The position numbers were made by a program, and so were the translations under genes. DNA of 64,000 nt. Source: Lumbricus terrestris. Lineage: Eukaryota; Annelida; Clitellata; Crassiclitellata; Lumbricidae. This document shows, piece by piece, positions 23,200-31,646 of this stretch; positions within the stretch are counted from its first letter, which is position 1; every line of letters starts with the position of its first letter. The notes under the pieces are model-generated. The model did not search any database and had not been told where the DNA came from. It saw only the letters and a program-made list of their open reading frames with translations. The DNA is taken from NCBI GenBank assembly GCA_949752735.1, contig OX457042.1, forward strand, positions 31,580,594-31,644,593, written 5' to 3'.

Positions 23200-24050
23200 T
23201 TGAAAACTGCTCGTCTGGCGCAGTTCGTTACAATCCTTCCTAAAGTTGATGATTCACTGGTTTCTATCGAAGATCATAATAGTTGCTTCGGTTCAGACGC
23301 ACAGAATATATTCTGTTGATATACTATCGATTGAATCTGGAACGAAGAAGCACAGACATCGACAGAATCAGTTTATTGCATTCGAACGACAGAGATCATC
23401 ATAAATACATCGTATATAACTTATCTAAGAAATAAAATACTATTTCTTCTCCATAAAACACCAGCACTGTTACGGTCAGTTGACATAAAACGCTAGATTC
23501 TTCTACAATACATATACTTCGCAGTCAACAATTATTGTCTTCAATAGAAAATATTGATTATGACCCACTCTCTAAATCTGCCATGTTCACATTGTTCTGT
23601 GCGTGCTATAGTCGCTTGAAAACAACATCGACAGGGAGGATCGACCTGCAGCATTGATTCACGATCAAAATGCATTAATAATAATTGCATCGGATCGTCA
23701 TCTTGTTATGGTTGGCGGCATATTGCGAACTGTAACTGTGACAGAGAAGGGAGCTCAACTTAAGTAGCAGTGAGGCGCTATATAAATCCTAGTGATGAAT
23801 AAAGAATGCGTATAGAAAACGATCACTTGCCATAGATTTGATTGCACAGTTCTATAGTATATAATCAGTTCTCGCAATTGTGCAATTAACAGTTATAAGT
23901 TAGGCTATATGTTATAAGTTATATGCAATTGCGCATGCAATTTACAGTCATAAGTTATATGTTATAAGTTATATTATGCGCAATTTCGCAATTAACAGTT
24001 ATAAGTCATAAGTTTTTCTTGGTGGTTTCTATAGGTTAGTTTTCAGTTTT
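23200..24050. other. Intergenic; short SINE/LINE tail near 23770
   Basis: AT-rich, without a supported exon. The phrase gaggcgctatataaatcct at about 23771 is a decayed copy of the SINE/LINE tail. Repeated gttataagttata words fill 23890-24010. Confidence 0.45.
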
Positions 24051-24083
24051 TACTTAGTTTTTAAGCGTCTCTCGCTGTCTCCC

Positions 24084-24116
<33 letters not shown>

Positions 24117-24119
24117 GTC

Positions 24120-24292
24120 TCTCTCTTCTCCGTCAGGCCATGGCCGACGATGAGTCCTCAACATGGTGTCACCAGGTTTCCCTTTCCTGGTTTTCTCCGT
24201 TGCCTCTCTCATATCCATATTCAACTTCTTGAGATCTTCTCGTATGTTGTCCATCCATGTTTTCTGCTGCCTTCCACGGTTTCTAGTTCCCT
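24120..24292 (-). pseudogene. C-terminal fragment of a second RTE-like LINE protein
   Basis: The minus strand reads GRQQKTWMDNIREDL then MREATEKTRK and DTMLRTHRRPWPDGE, the typical tail of RTE-type reverse-transcriptase proteins. It ends in a (gaca)n run on the minus strand at 24080-24120. Only about 60 codons remain. Confidence 0.7.
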
Positions 24293-24339
24293 CCTTAACT
24301 TATCTTATCTTATCTTCTCTTATCTTATCTTGTCTTATC

Positions 24340-24625
24340 TTATCTGACCATTTATAAAGCGCTTCTCGCAGCAAGAGACTTTCAGAAGCGCTCCCAGTGC
24401 GTTTGACTCCTAGAAAAAAGGCAAGTTTTCAGACGAGAGAAAGACGAAGATACACTACCAGAGAGGATGGCAGAGTGAACTGATGGGGAAGCCCATTCCA
24501 CAGGGAGGGACCAATGCAGGCAAATGATCTGGATTGAGCAATGGCAGTCCTGACTCGGGGGACTCTGGACTCTGCTCCACCACATATCCGTGCAGTGCCG
24601 CGGTCTGTTGACTGTTGTTATCCAT
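24340..24625 (+). mobile_element. SINE-like element (family C)
   Basis: Begins accatttataaagcgcttct and contains gcgctcccagtgcg, then ggaccaatgcaggcaaatga and gcagtcctgactcgg. The copy at 30252-30480 shows the same order of blocks. No protein is encoded. Confidence 0.55.
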
Positions 24626-25344
24626 TCCCACCAACCACGTGCCCCAACCATGCCACTCTTTTCTTCGTGATTTTATCAATAATTGTTTCCTTCTGTCCCA
24701 GCTCTCTTCTGATCACCTCTTTCTTAATCCTGTCTTCTGCTTCGACCTAATTATTCTTCGCAACCATGCAGTTAATTTCCGCCATTTTGTAAGCGTATAC
24801 ATAGCTGAATTAATTATTTAATCAGTGGTCCATTTAACTCCATGGGTTCATTTCTTCAGATTTGGTGTTGTATTTACATTGTGTAGGCCTACATATTCGC
24901 AGCGCTAGGAACCACCCCACTGCTAGCCTAAGCCTATACTGCGTCAGTAAGCGACCCTAATTCTGCGGAATATTTCGTTTCATCTGACTATATATATTCC
25001 ATGTGCAATCGTACATCCCTTTCAACTTTACAACAATAATGTAGGCTTAACAAACAATAGAGACAATACAGATCTAACACTCGTAATAATTAGCTTACAC
25101 CGTTGTAAGCAGAATAGCTCACCTGAACTGGCATTCGGCCAGAGAAGAAGCAACACGGTTAATGTGGTCTGGTTGAGCGGATCTAGGTTACAGCCAATGA
25201 CGTCTACATAGCCAAAGAGACACGAACCGTCGAGCCTTCTTTAGTGGCTACTGCTGTTTTCGACTGTGTGCCTCGAGTGATCTGAGCAACACTTCAGTCG
25301 TCAAGGCTGAGAATTATTTCAACCACGCCAACTTGATTTGTTTG

Positions 25345-25562
25345 TATGCGTACTTGTTATGGCGTTCCTTCAAGCTCTCTACTCAGAGGCGCTCCCGACT
25401 ATACAGCGCGGACACTGCATAGGAGTTTCACGCCGAAGCAATGAGCAATTGCGAGTGAAGTACTTGCCCAAGGTTCCTACGCGGCGACTTGAGGTGGATT
25501 CGAACCTGCAACCCTCCGGCTGCATGGCGACGAACATACCCATTACACTCCCGCGCCCCACA
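25345..25562 (-). mobile_element. tRNA-derived SINE
   Basis: Read on the minus strand it starts tggggcgcggg and has an A-box-like region. It carries a B box at ggttcgaatcc, then ttgggcaagt, and ends in agagcttgaaggaacgcc, a decayed version of the shared tail. It is a repeat family, not a functional tRNA, because there is no complete cloverleaf. Confidence 0.85.
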
Positions 25563-25800
25563 AAAATGACGAGACGTCTGCTGAGCACCTGAGCGCACAC
25601 ACAAATCTTGATGATATAATATGTGGCGCATTTTGCCATCGGTGACAGCGCTCGCGAATAAGCTGTGCCCTGCGCTTGGCTTTCGAGTGGCGCTATAGAA
25701 ATCTGGAGATTACGATTACGATTACGTTTAGTTTCGACTGTGGATTGTGGCGTCACCTTCTATCCATGGACCATGCATTGGACTATTCCAATAAAATATT

Positions 25801-26015
25801 GTGGGGCCCGGTGGTGTAGTGGTGGCGTCGTTGCCTTGAAGCCGGAAGGTTCGAGGTTCGAATCCACCTCATGTCGCCGCGTAGGGACCTTGGGCAAGTC
25901 TTTCACTCGCAATTGCTCAGCGATTCGGCGTGAAGCTCCGATGCAGTGTCCGTTCTGCAGTCGGGAGCGTCTCTGAGTAGGGAGCATGAAGGGGCGCTAT
26001 AACAAGTGCACATAC
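25801..26015 (+). mobile_element. tRNA-derived SINE
   Basis: Starts gtggggcccggtggtgtagt (A-box region), has B box ggttcgaatccacc at about 25856, then ttgggcaagtctttcactcg, and ends gggagcgtctctgagtaggg and gaaggggcgctataac. It lies 240 bp from an oppositely oriented copy. Confidence 0.9.
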
Positions 26016-26578
26016 ATATTCCCACTAGACTCTTGCGCCCCAGAAACCTGAATTTTCCCTCCTTAGACTAGATTTAATACTGTATAAGGGCAACGGGAAG
26101 CTACTACAGTAGTCTACACAAGTCTACGTGGTTTTCAAAAACTCTTAAATAGCTAAAATTCAAGTAACAACGAGGTGTTGATGTTACATCGAATAAAATT
26201 CTGAATCGAGACAAGTGTTATCGATAAAATCTTATCGCACATTTACAGCACAAAGATTTCTAGAGAAACCGTGTTCTCGCGCATTTTCAGATATTTCTAG
26301 ATAGCACACTAATAATTAATATCGCCGACATAATAGTAATAATTATGATGTCATCTTTGTCAGATGAATCAAGGAGCCCATCATCAAATGACGCTGTCAA
26401 CGCGATTTCTTCACGTGTACTAGCGGCTGCAGGCACAGATTGCCTCTCGATTTGCGGTGCTGCATGCTTCGAAGCAACGACCTCCGAACGAACTATTGGC
26501 GTCACAATAATCAACCCATTAGCGTAGGACTACAGTAGGCTAAGATCATACATAGCTTTTAATAGGTTCACTGAGTGC

Positions 26579-26854
26579 CAAGGCCGTAGGTAGGATTTTA
26601 TTTCGGGGTGGAGGGCGTTTACTCGACTTTGAGCTAGCAACAAACAAGCAAAACAACAGACTAAAAGGGATTCAGAGGGTGATTTAATCTATTGTGAAAT
26701 GTCACATAGAAATAAGAGCTTCAGAATGAGATCCACTTTGTCCTTACATCTTGATTGTAGGCCTATATTATAGTAAAAGCATATTTCATTATAGCATTAT
26801 TTTTATTTTGAGGGGGGTGTTCAAACATCGAAACACCCCTTAGCTACGACCTTG
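26579..26854. mobile_element. hAT-type MITE with perfect 8-bp target duplication
   Basis: The ends caaggccgtaggtagga (26579-) and agctacgaccttg (to 26854) are inverted. The flanks ctgagtgc (26571-26578) and ctgagtgc (26855-26862) are identical. 276 bp, no coding. Confidence 0.85.
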
Positions 26855-26991
26855 CTGAGTGCTGTAGGTCCTTAATGGTACCTACTTTGCAAGTTCAGGA
26901 CTTTTTCTGATATCGCTATTGTCTTATTGTCTTTGAATAAAATGTCTTCGGAAATCGCAGGCGTTTGATTTAGTCTAGGCTTATAGCCAAG

Positions 26992-27375
26992 CAGTGGCGG
27001 CGCCAGAGGCTAGGGGTTAAGCACCCTAAAAGGTCGTCGGGCGTTTTTGCACAGGAAAAATGAAATATTTTCATGAGATTTTGACTAAGCCACCCGTCCC
27101 CAAAAAAGTCATCAGGATTTTGGGGAACAGGGAAAATGAAATATTTTCTTATTTTCTTGATATTTCGACCGAACACCTAAAAAGGTAGTAAGGTTTTCTG
27201 ACTGGGAAAATGAAATGTTTTAGGCCTACTTTGGATTTTGGCCAAATGACTAAAAAAAAGGTCGTCAGAAATTTTTGCGAATGAAAATGGAAAATTTCCT
27301 CCGCGATTCCTCCGCGGGGGGGAAGGATGGTTGAAAGGCGTCCTTCCCCCCCACAACTGGAATCCGCCGCCACTG
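26992..27375. mobile_element. hAT-type MITE (cagtggcggcgcc family)
   Basis: Terminal inverted repeats cagtggcggcgcc and gccgccactg. The flanks tagccaag and tagccatg differ at one of eight positions. The interior has the family's aaggtcgtcagaaatttt and gaaaatggaaaat blocks. Confidence 0.85.
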
Positions 27376-27641
27376 TAGCCATGCAGTGAGCAGTGGATTG
27401 TGCATTGCACAAGTAAGATGCGACTCTTGCCAAGCATGTAATAATCAGGCCGCGTGTAAATGTCAAGATCAGTCACTCTATGAGGTTCCTTAATTTAAAA
27501 CAGAAGACATTACTTGTCGCGAACTTGACCTCCTATCTCTCCCTCCGTGCAAGGACCATGCCATGGCCTAACACCGTGTCTTTTTTACCATTGCCATTTC
27601 ATGTGGAATAACCTATCTCCCTTCGTCTATCCTGAGATCTG

Positions 27642-27655
27642 GTTACCATGGCAGC
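27642..27655 (+). promoter_or_regulatory. RFX X-box-like palindrome 1
   Basis: gttaccatggcagc matches the RFX-factor X-box (gttgccatggcaac) at 12 of 14 positions. It lies 122 bp upstream of the ATG at 27777 and starts a duplicated promoter module. Confidence 0.65.
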
Positions 27656-27695
27656 GTATTGTATTCGAAGCTGCGCTATGAATGGCTCCGGGCGG

Positions 27696-27709
27696 ATCGC
27701 CATGGCAAC
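27696..27709 (+). promoter_or_regulatory. RFX X-box-like palindrome 2
   Basis: atcgccatggcaac keeps the ccatggcaac core of the X-box. It lies in the second copy of a roughly 54-bp module (catggca, gcattgt, gctgcgctatga). Confidence 0.65.
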
Positions 27710-27734
27710 GCATTGTGTTCAACGCTGCGCTATG

Positions 27735-27740
27735 ATTGGC
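27735..27740 (-). promoter_or_regulatory. Inverted CCAAT box
   Basis: attggc within gctatgattggctac, about 40 bp upstream of the proposed start. The first module has the decayed equivalent gctatgaatggctcc. An X-box followed by an inverted CCAAT is a common spacing in RFX/NF-Y targets. Confidence 0.5.
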
Positions 27741-27776
27741 TACAAGCGGTTCATTTTCGGCCTGAAAGTCATAAAA

Positions 27777-27869
27777 ATGGAGCGATCCCACGGGCACTCA
27801 GTCCCTCGTACGCTTGAAGAAGATCGGAAGAACAACAAGAGGATGGAAGACTACGAAGATCTCGAACTG
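27777..27869 (+). CDS. Arginine-rich small basic protein, exon 1
   Basis: Encodes a 31-residue start MERSHGHSVPRTLEEDRKNN, ending EDYEDLEL at a textbook donor (ctg|gtaagt). The phase is 0. An in-frame ATG at 27648 would add 43 residues, but it lies inside the first X-box palindrome, so I favour 27777. The segment is acidic, unlike the rest of the protein. Confidence 0.65.
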
Positions 27870-27956
27870 GTAAGTTTGACTTATATAACTTATGCTGGCC
27901 TGAGGGAAGCGGTCCTCGGACCGCCTCTCTTCGGTCAGTGTAAGAGTCAAACTTAC
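27870..27956 (+). ncRNA. Hairpin beginning exactly at the 5' splice site
   Basis: gtaagtttgact (27870-27881) pairs perfectly with agtcaaacttac (27945-27956). Inside it, gaagcggtcc pairs imperfectly with ggaccgcctc around a three-base loop. The total is about 87 nt with some internal mismatches. The stem starts at the intron's GT, as in a 3'-tailed mirtron or a structure that hides the donor site. It could also be a small foldback repeat. Confidence 0.4.
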
Positions 27957-28310
27957 AAGAGAACCGGGCCATTGTAGGCCTTAGATAGGAGTAATGATAG
28001 GCCTAGTTGATTTTTAAGTGTAAGGTTATTTATATTGAAATAAGTGGTATATTATTTATCTATATTTAGACTTATCTATATTTACACCTATCTATATTTA
28101 CATTTATCTATTTTTAGATTTATCTATATTTAGATTTATATATATATATATTTAGATTTATTATTGCTAGTTTTGTATACGGACCGATGTCTAAGCGGTT
28201 AAGTTTACACGCTTAGACACTGGCCTGTTTTAATATAGATTAGATTCAGGCGATTGTTGCCCTATAAGGCGTTCTCTTAGGGCAGGGTGTGGTTGTTCTT
28301 GATTGCGCAG

Positions 28311-28538
28311 GAAGAAGACCTGGGAGAGGACGTCGAAGCGAGACGGAGGGCGAGGTCTCGCAGCGCTCGGCGGGGAGTGTCGGCAGCAGCAGCAGCGGCC
28401 AAGGACGACGATGACGAGGGAGGGACTCCTTCGAGACGGAGACGGAGACGCCGCGGACGGGGAGGCCGTCGCCGTCGCCGACGCAGCCGTCGCCGACGAA
28501 GCCACGGACGCCGCCGACGACGTCGCCGACGCCACTAG
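28311..28538 (+). CDS. Arginine-rich small basic protein, exon 2 (protamine-like)
   Basis: The acceptor ttgattgcgcag|gaagaag continues exon 1 in phase 0 and gives a protein of about 106 residues. Exon 2 begins EEDLGEDVEARRRARSRSARRG, passes an alanine run and an acidic DDDDEGG, and ends in about 40 residues that are mostly arginine with G, S and H, up to a TAG at 28536. An acidic N-terminus with a long Arg-rich tail resembles protamine-like sperm nuclear proteins or precursors; an RNA-binding role is the alternative. A poly(A) signal lies near 28691. The upstream X-boxes fit testis or cilia expression. No homologue is recognised, and the GC-rich repeats could exaggerate the composition. Confidence 0.65.
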   Translation, partial: EEDLGEDVEARRRARSRSARRGVSAAAAAAKDDDDEGGTPSRRRRRRRGRGGRRRRRRSRRRRSHGRRRRRRRRH

Positions 28539-28689
28539 ACGACGAGGCTGCTACCATCGGGAGGGCGTCCTCCTTTCCCTCGGCCGTCCAACTGAAGACG
28601 GGGAAGATCCGAGCGACCGCAACAGATGAACTGTCGTCTGCGAACTAATTTAAAATACTCGGTCGATGAAGTCTATGAATGTTCGCTCA

Positions 28690-28698
28690 ATAAAAGTT
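28690..28698 (+). terminator. Poly(A) signal of the arginine-rich gene
   Basis: caataaaag follows the TAG stop (28538) by about 150 bp, with T-rich sequence (cttgtcttattcttc) downstream. This fits a normal 3' end for a short mRNA. Confidence 0.6.
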
Positions 28699-28854
28699 GA
28701 AATGAAATAACTTGTCTTATTCTTCAAGCTAGGAATCCTAGCCTAGTATAGCTTTAGGCTGAAGCCCTGAAGGTCATGGTGTCCTGGATTTGTAAACTCC
28801 CTTGCAGACAGTGTTTAATCTAGTCATCCCCCAGGGGAAGTTCCCTTCCAGATA

Positions 28855-28857
<3 letters not shown>

Positions 28858-28901
<44 letters not shown>
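28858..28901. repeat. (TA)n microsatellite
   Basis: About 44 bp of perfect ta dinucleotides, 40 bp before a MITE. Confidence 0.97.
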
Positions 28902-28902
<1 letters not shown>

Positions 28903-28940
28903 GCCCCAGAACAATTTGGCAAAATGATAGAAGTTTTAGT

Positions 28941-29200
28941 CAGTGGCGTAGCCAGAAATTTATGATGGAGGGGGATTTGGGGTTTTATGGCCTGGCATGA
29001 TGCCCTTTTTGACACCAACCCAACAGTATTACAGTAAATAAAAAGGAAATAAAGTAGCAAAGGGAATAAAGTAAGAAAAACAATTGTTACTACAAGCGAT
29101 TGCTTGTTTATTTAAGTGGATAAAATATATAGCCTTTAAGAAAAAAATTCTAGGCCAATTTGAGGGGTTTAACCCCGAAACCCCCATTGTCTAGTCACTG
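28941..29200. mobile_element. hAT-type MITE, intact reference copy with perfect 8-bp duplication
   Basis: Starts cagtggcgtagccagaaatt and ends gtctagtcactg. The flanks gttttagt (28933-28940 and 29201-29208) are identical. The interior phrase gacaccaacccaacagtatt is uninterrupted, showing the empty site of the element nested at 434-1386. Confidence 0.9.
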
Positions 29201-29245
29201 GTTTTAGTTGCTGTTTATATATTGTATTAAAACGCTTGATTGAAA

Positions 29246-29255
<10 letters not shown>

Positions 29256-29276
<21 letters not shown>

Positions 29277-29292
29277 AGAAGAAGAAGAAGAG
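29256..29292. repeat. (GAA)n microsatellite
   Basis: A short run of gaagaagaa just after the MITE. Confidence 0.9.
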
Positions 29293-29387
29293 CAATTCCC
29301 TAAGCTAACCCTGAGGCAGCCATGAGATATGAGTAGCCTAGTTAGCGACTTTATCTTTCATAGCCTAGGCATGTAAGAATATGAATA

Positions 29388-29480
29388 GCCAGTCCTGTAA
29401 GAATGAATAGCCAGTCCTGTAAGAATGAATAGCCAGTCCTGTAAGAATGAATAGCCAGTCCTGTAAGAATGAATGGCCAG
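29388..29480. repeat. 21-22-bp tandem repeat, four copies
   Basis: The unit aatagccagtcctgtaagaat repeats four times almost exactly. Non-coding. Confidence 0.92.
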
Positions 29481-30251
29481 TCCCATTACTCGCCGTCACA
29501 TCTTCGTACACTTTGCAAGTGACCTGAAACATAATGTTTCGGGCTCTCCAGTCCCGCTAGGCCTATGCCATGCGCAGCCGATAATTATTTTGCTGTAGAT
29601 AGGTAGTGAAAAATTGTTTATTATAGAAGCATGTTTTAAGATATTGGTTATTATAGAAACATGGTTTTCAAGTTTATGACTATTCAAGCTAATAAATGGA
29701 TGACTGGTGGGTGACTATGTTTAACTATGCACACAAACATAGCCTATATACATGAACACACAGTGTCACGGTTGCGCATGACCTAGACCTACATGTGGTC
29801 CATAGGCTACACGTGCAAAACACAACACAACACTTTGAAAGTTACCTCAAATACGCCGTATCGAATGTCTTGATGTACTTACACACAGGCACATAATTAA
29901 TACGCAGCTGTACAATGTACAATGTACAATTGTACATCTATAGATAGGCCCTATTATGTGTTTTTGTAACCATCAAATGTGAAACTAGGACTCCAAAATT
30001 AATGTTTTGTAATAATGAAGTGCAGGTGATGGGCTGTATAAATCGTGCAAGTCTTCTTTAGGCTCAGCTTTGGTGTCTCGAGTTGTATTTCTTCCGAATT
30101 ATTCAGCGATGGAAATCGTTTATCATCATGTCTGCAAAGCAAAGCAGATAGGCCTAGATACAAATCAATATTGATCATTCTTGTTGAATTAGAAATTAGC
30201 TTAACTTGTCAAAAGGTCTCACCATGAATTGAAGCTGACTTGTGTAAGTTG

Positions 30252-30500
30252 TACAGTATCTATAAATTCATAAAGCGCCTTTCACAGTACACACTAATCA
30301 GAGGTGCTCATAGTGCGAAAGACCAAGAGATAAAAGTGGATTTGAGACAATGAAAAGATGCAAATGACACTTCGGTTAATTAGGAGGAACGCATAGAAGG
30401 AGGAAGCCGGATCCAGAGTGCAGGACCAATGAAAGCAAAGGCTTGCATTTTTGCAGTCCTAGCTCGCGATACGAAGACTTGACTTGTCTTCAAACCCTTT
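30252..30500 (+). mobile_element. SINE-like element (family C)
   Basis: Starts tataaattcataaagcgcct and contains gaggtgctcatagtgcg, ggaccaatgaaagcaaagg and gcagtcctagctcgcg, in the same order as 24340-24625. Confidence 0.5.
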
Positions 30501-30899
30501 AGTCAGTTGATTCGGTTGCTTAGGCTTGTCGGCTTGCTCAAAGTCTGGGAAAACACCCCCGAAACAAAATTCTGGCTACGGCTTTGGTGACAAGCAATAA
30601 TAGCAATAATAATAGTAATAGAATAAAGGGGAAAATGATCTTCGTTATGGATAATACCAAACTGGCGTAAAGCAAAATGATTTCAATTCATTGTATGACG
30701 GATGATCACAAGTTATTGATTACTCCATCACGTCATCCTACTTCTCATTTTAGCAACGCCATCTGCTGATTGGAAGGTTGAGTGGACATTTGGAAGGGAA
30801 GAGGAAAGCGACCAATCAAATCAAATCAATTCAGATCAACCAATCAAATCTGCTTCATTATATGTATGTGACTATGTTGTTCAATACTTGCATCTGTGC

Positions 30900-31050
30900 C
30901 TCTGGAATTAATAAACTGATTGATCTATTAATTGATTTATTGATTGACCGATTGATTGGTTGATTGATTGATTGATCGCTTGATTGATTATTTGATTGAT
31001 TGATTGATTGATAGATTGATTGACTGATTGACTGATTTATTGATCGATAA
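30900..31050. repeat. (GATT)n degenerate microsatellite
   Basis: Repeated gatt tetramers with interruptions. Non-coding. Confidence 0.85.
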
Positions 31051-31302
31051 ATAGCTATCAGGTGATCATTTAAATATTTTAAGGACTATGTAGTTTGAAA
31101 GGACAGACCATAGAAGACGCTGTTCAGTTCGAAAGACACATCTCAAGAGGACAATTAAAATCAGCTTTCAACTATAATTAATTATTTATTTCCCAATCCC
31201 TTATCTAAAGCTAAATGCAGAGGGTTCCATCTTATTCACGAGCGCAAACTATAATAAAATGATCGTTCATATTATCGTTTCCTCTCTCATCTTAAGACAG
31301 TT

Positions 31303-31646
31303 TTATTTGGCTGAGGCTGGGAGCGCCTCTGAGTAGTCCCCTTGAAGAGGCGCTATATAAATGCATATAATGAATATGAATAATGAATATGTTATACCGG
31401 CCAGTTTGGTGCATCTGCATTCCCGCAGATGATTGACAAGACTATCGACACAGATCTTTTCATCGGGCGCGTTCCCCTGCCACTTCTTCAGCGATTGGAA
31501 GCATCTGTCCTGTGGTCCGTTGTATCGATGTTCGATGTCATCGATCTCGGCTTCTGAGAGACCCAACTGCCGACTGAAAACTCTCCAATCGCTGATCAGA
31601 TGAGCGTGTCTTGATATGAATACGACCGCGCGATTGAATGTCGCAT
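31303..31646 (-). CDS. ZU5/UPA/death gene, exon 12 (death domain 2; tail from a repeat)
   Basis: The acceptor cctctgcag|at (phase 1). Encodes a second death domain with [37 protein letters not shown] and [11 protein letters not shown], then about 28 residues read from the complement of the SINE/LINE tail at 31311-31370. The TAA at 31303-31305 lies inside an AATAAA. An alternative donor (gccg|gtataa) at about 31408 would skip the repeat tail and use a later exon. Confidence 0.75.

Noticed and set aside
25801..25880. A functional tRNA gene with B box ggttcgaatcc
   Set aside because: The same head occurs in at least six copies with a common non-tRNA tail, and no full cloverleaf with acceptor stem can be folded. 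It is a SINE.
28230..28557. Ser/Ala-rich minus-strand frames opposite the arginine-rich exon
   Set aside because: Shadows of the GC-rich plus-strand exon. The plus strand has matching splice sites, poly(A) signal and upstream motifs; the minus strand has none.
29388..29480. CRISPR-like array of four direct repeats
   Set aside because: The copies are contiguous with no unique spacers, and the context is animal. It is a tandem repeat.
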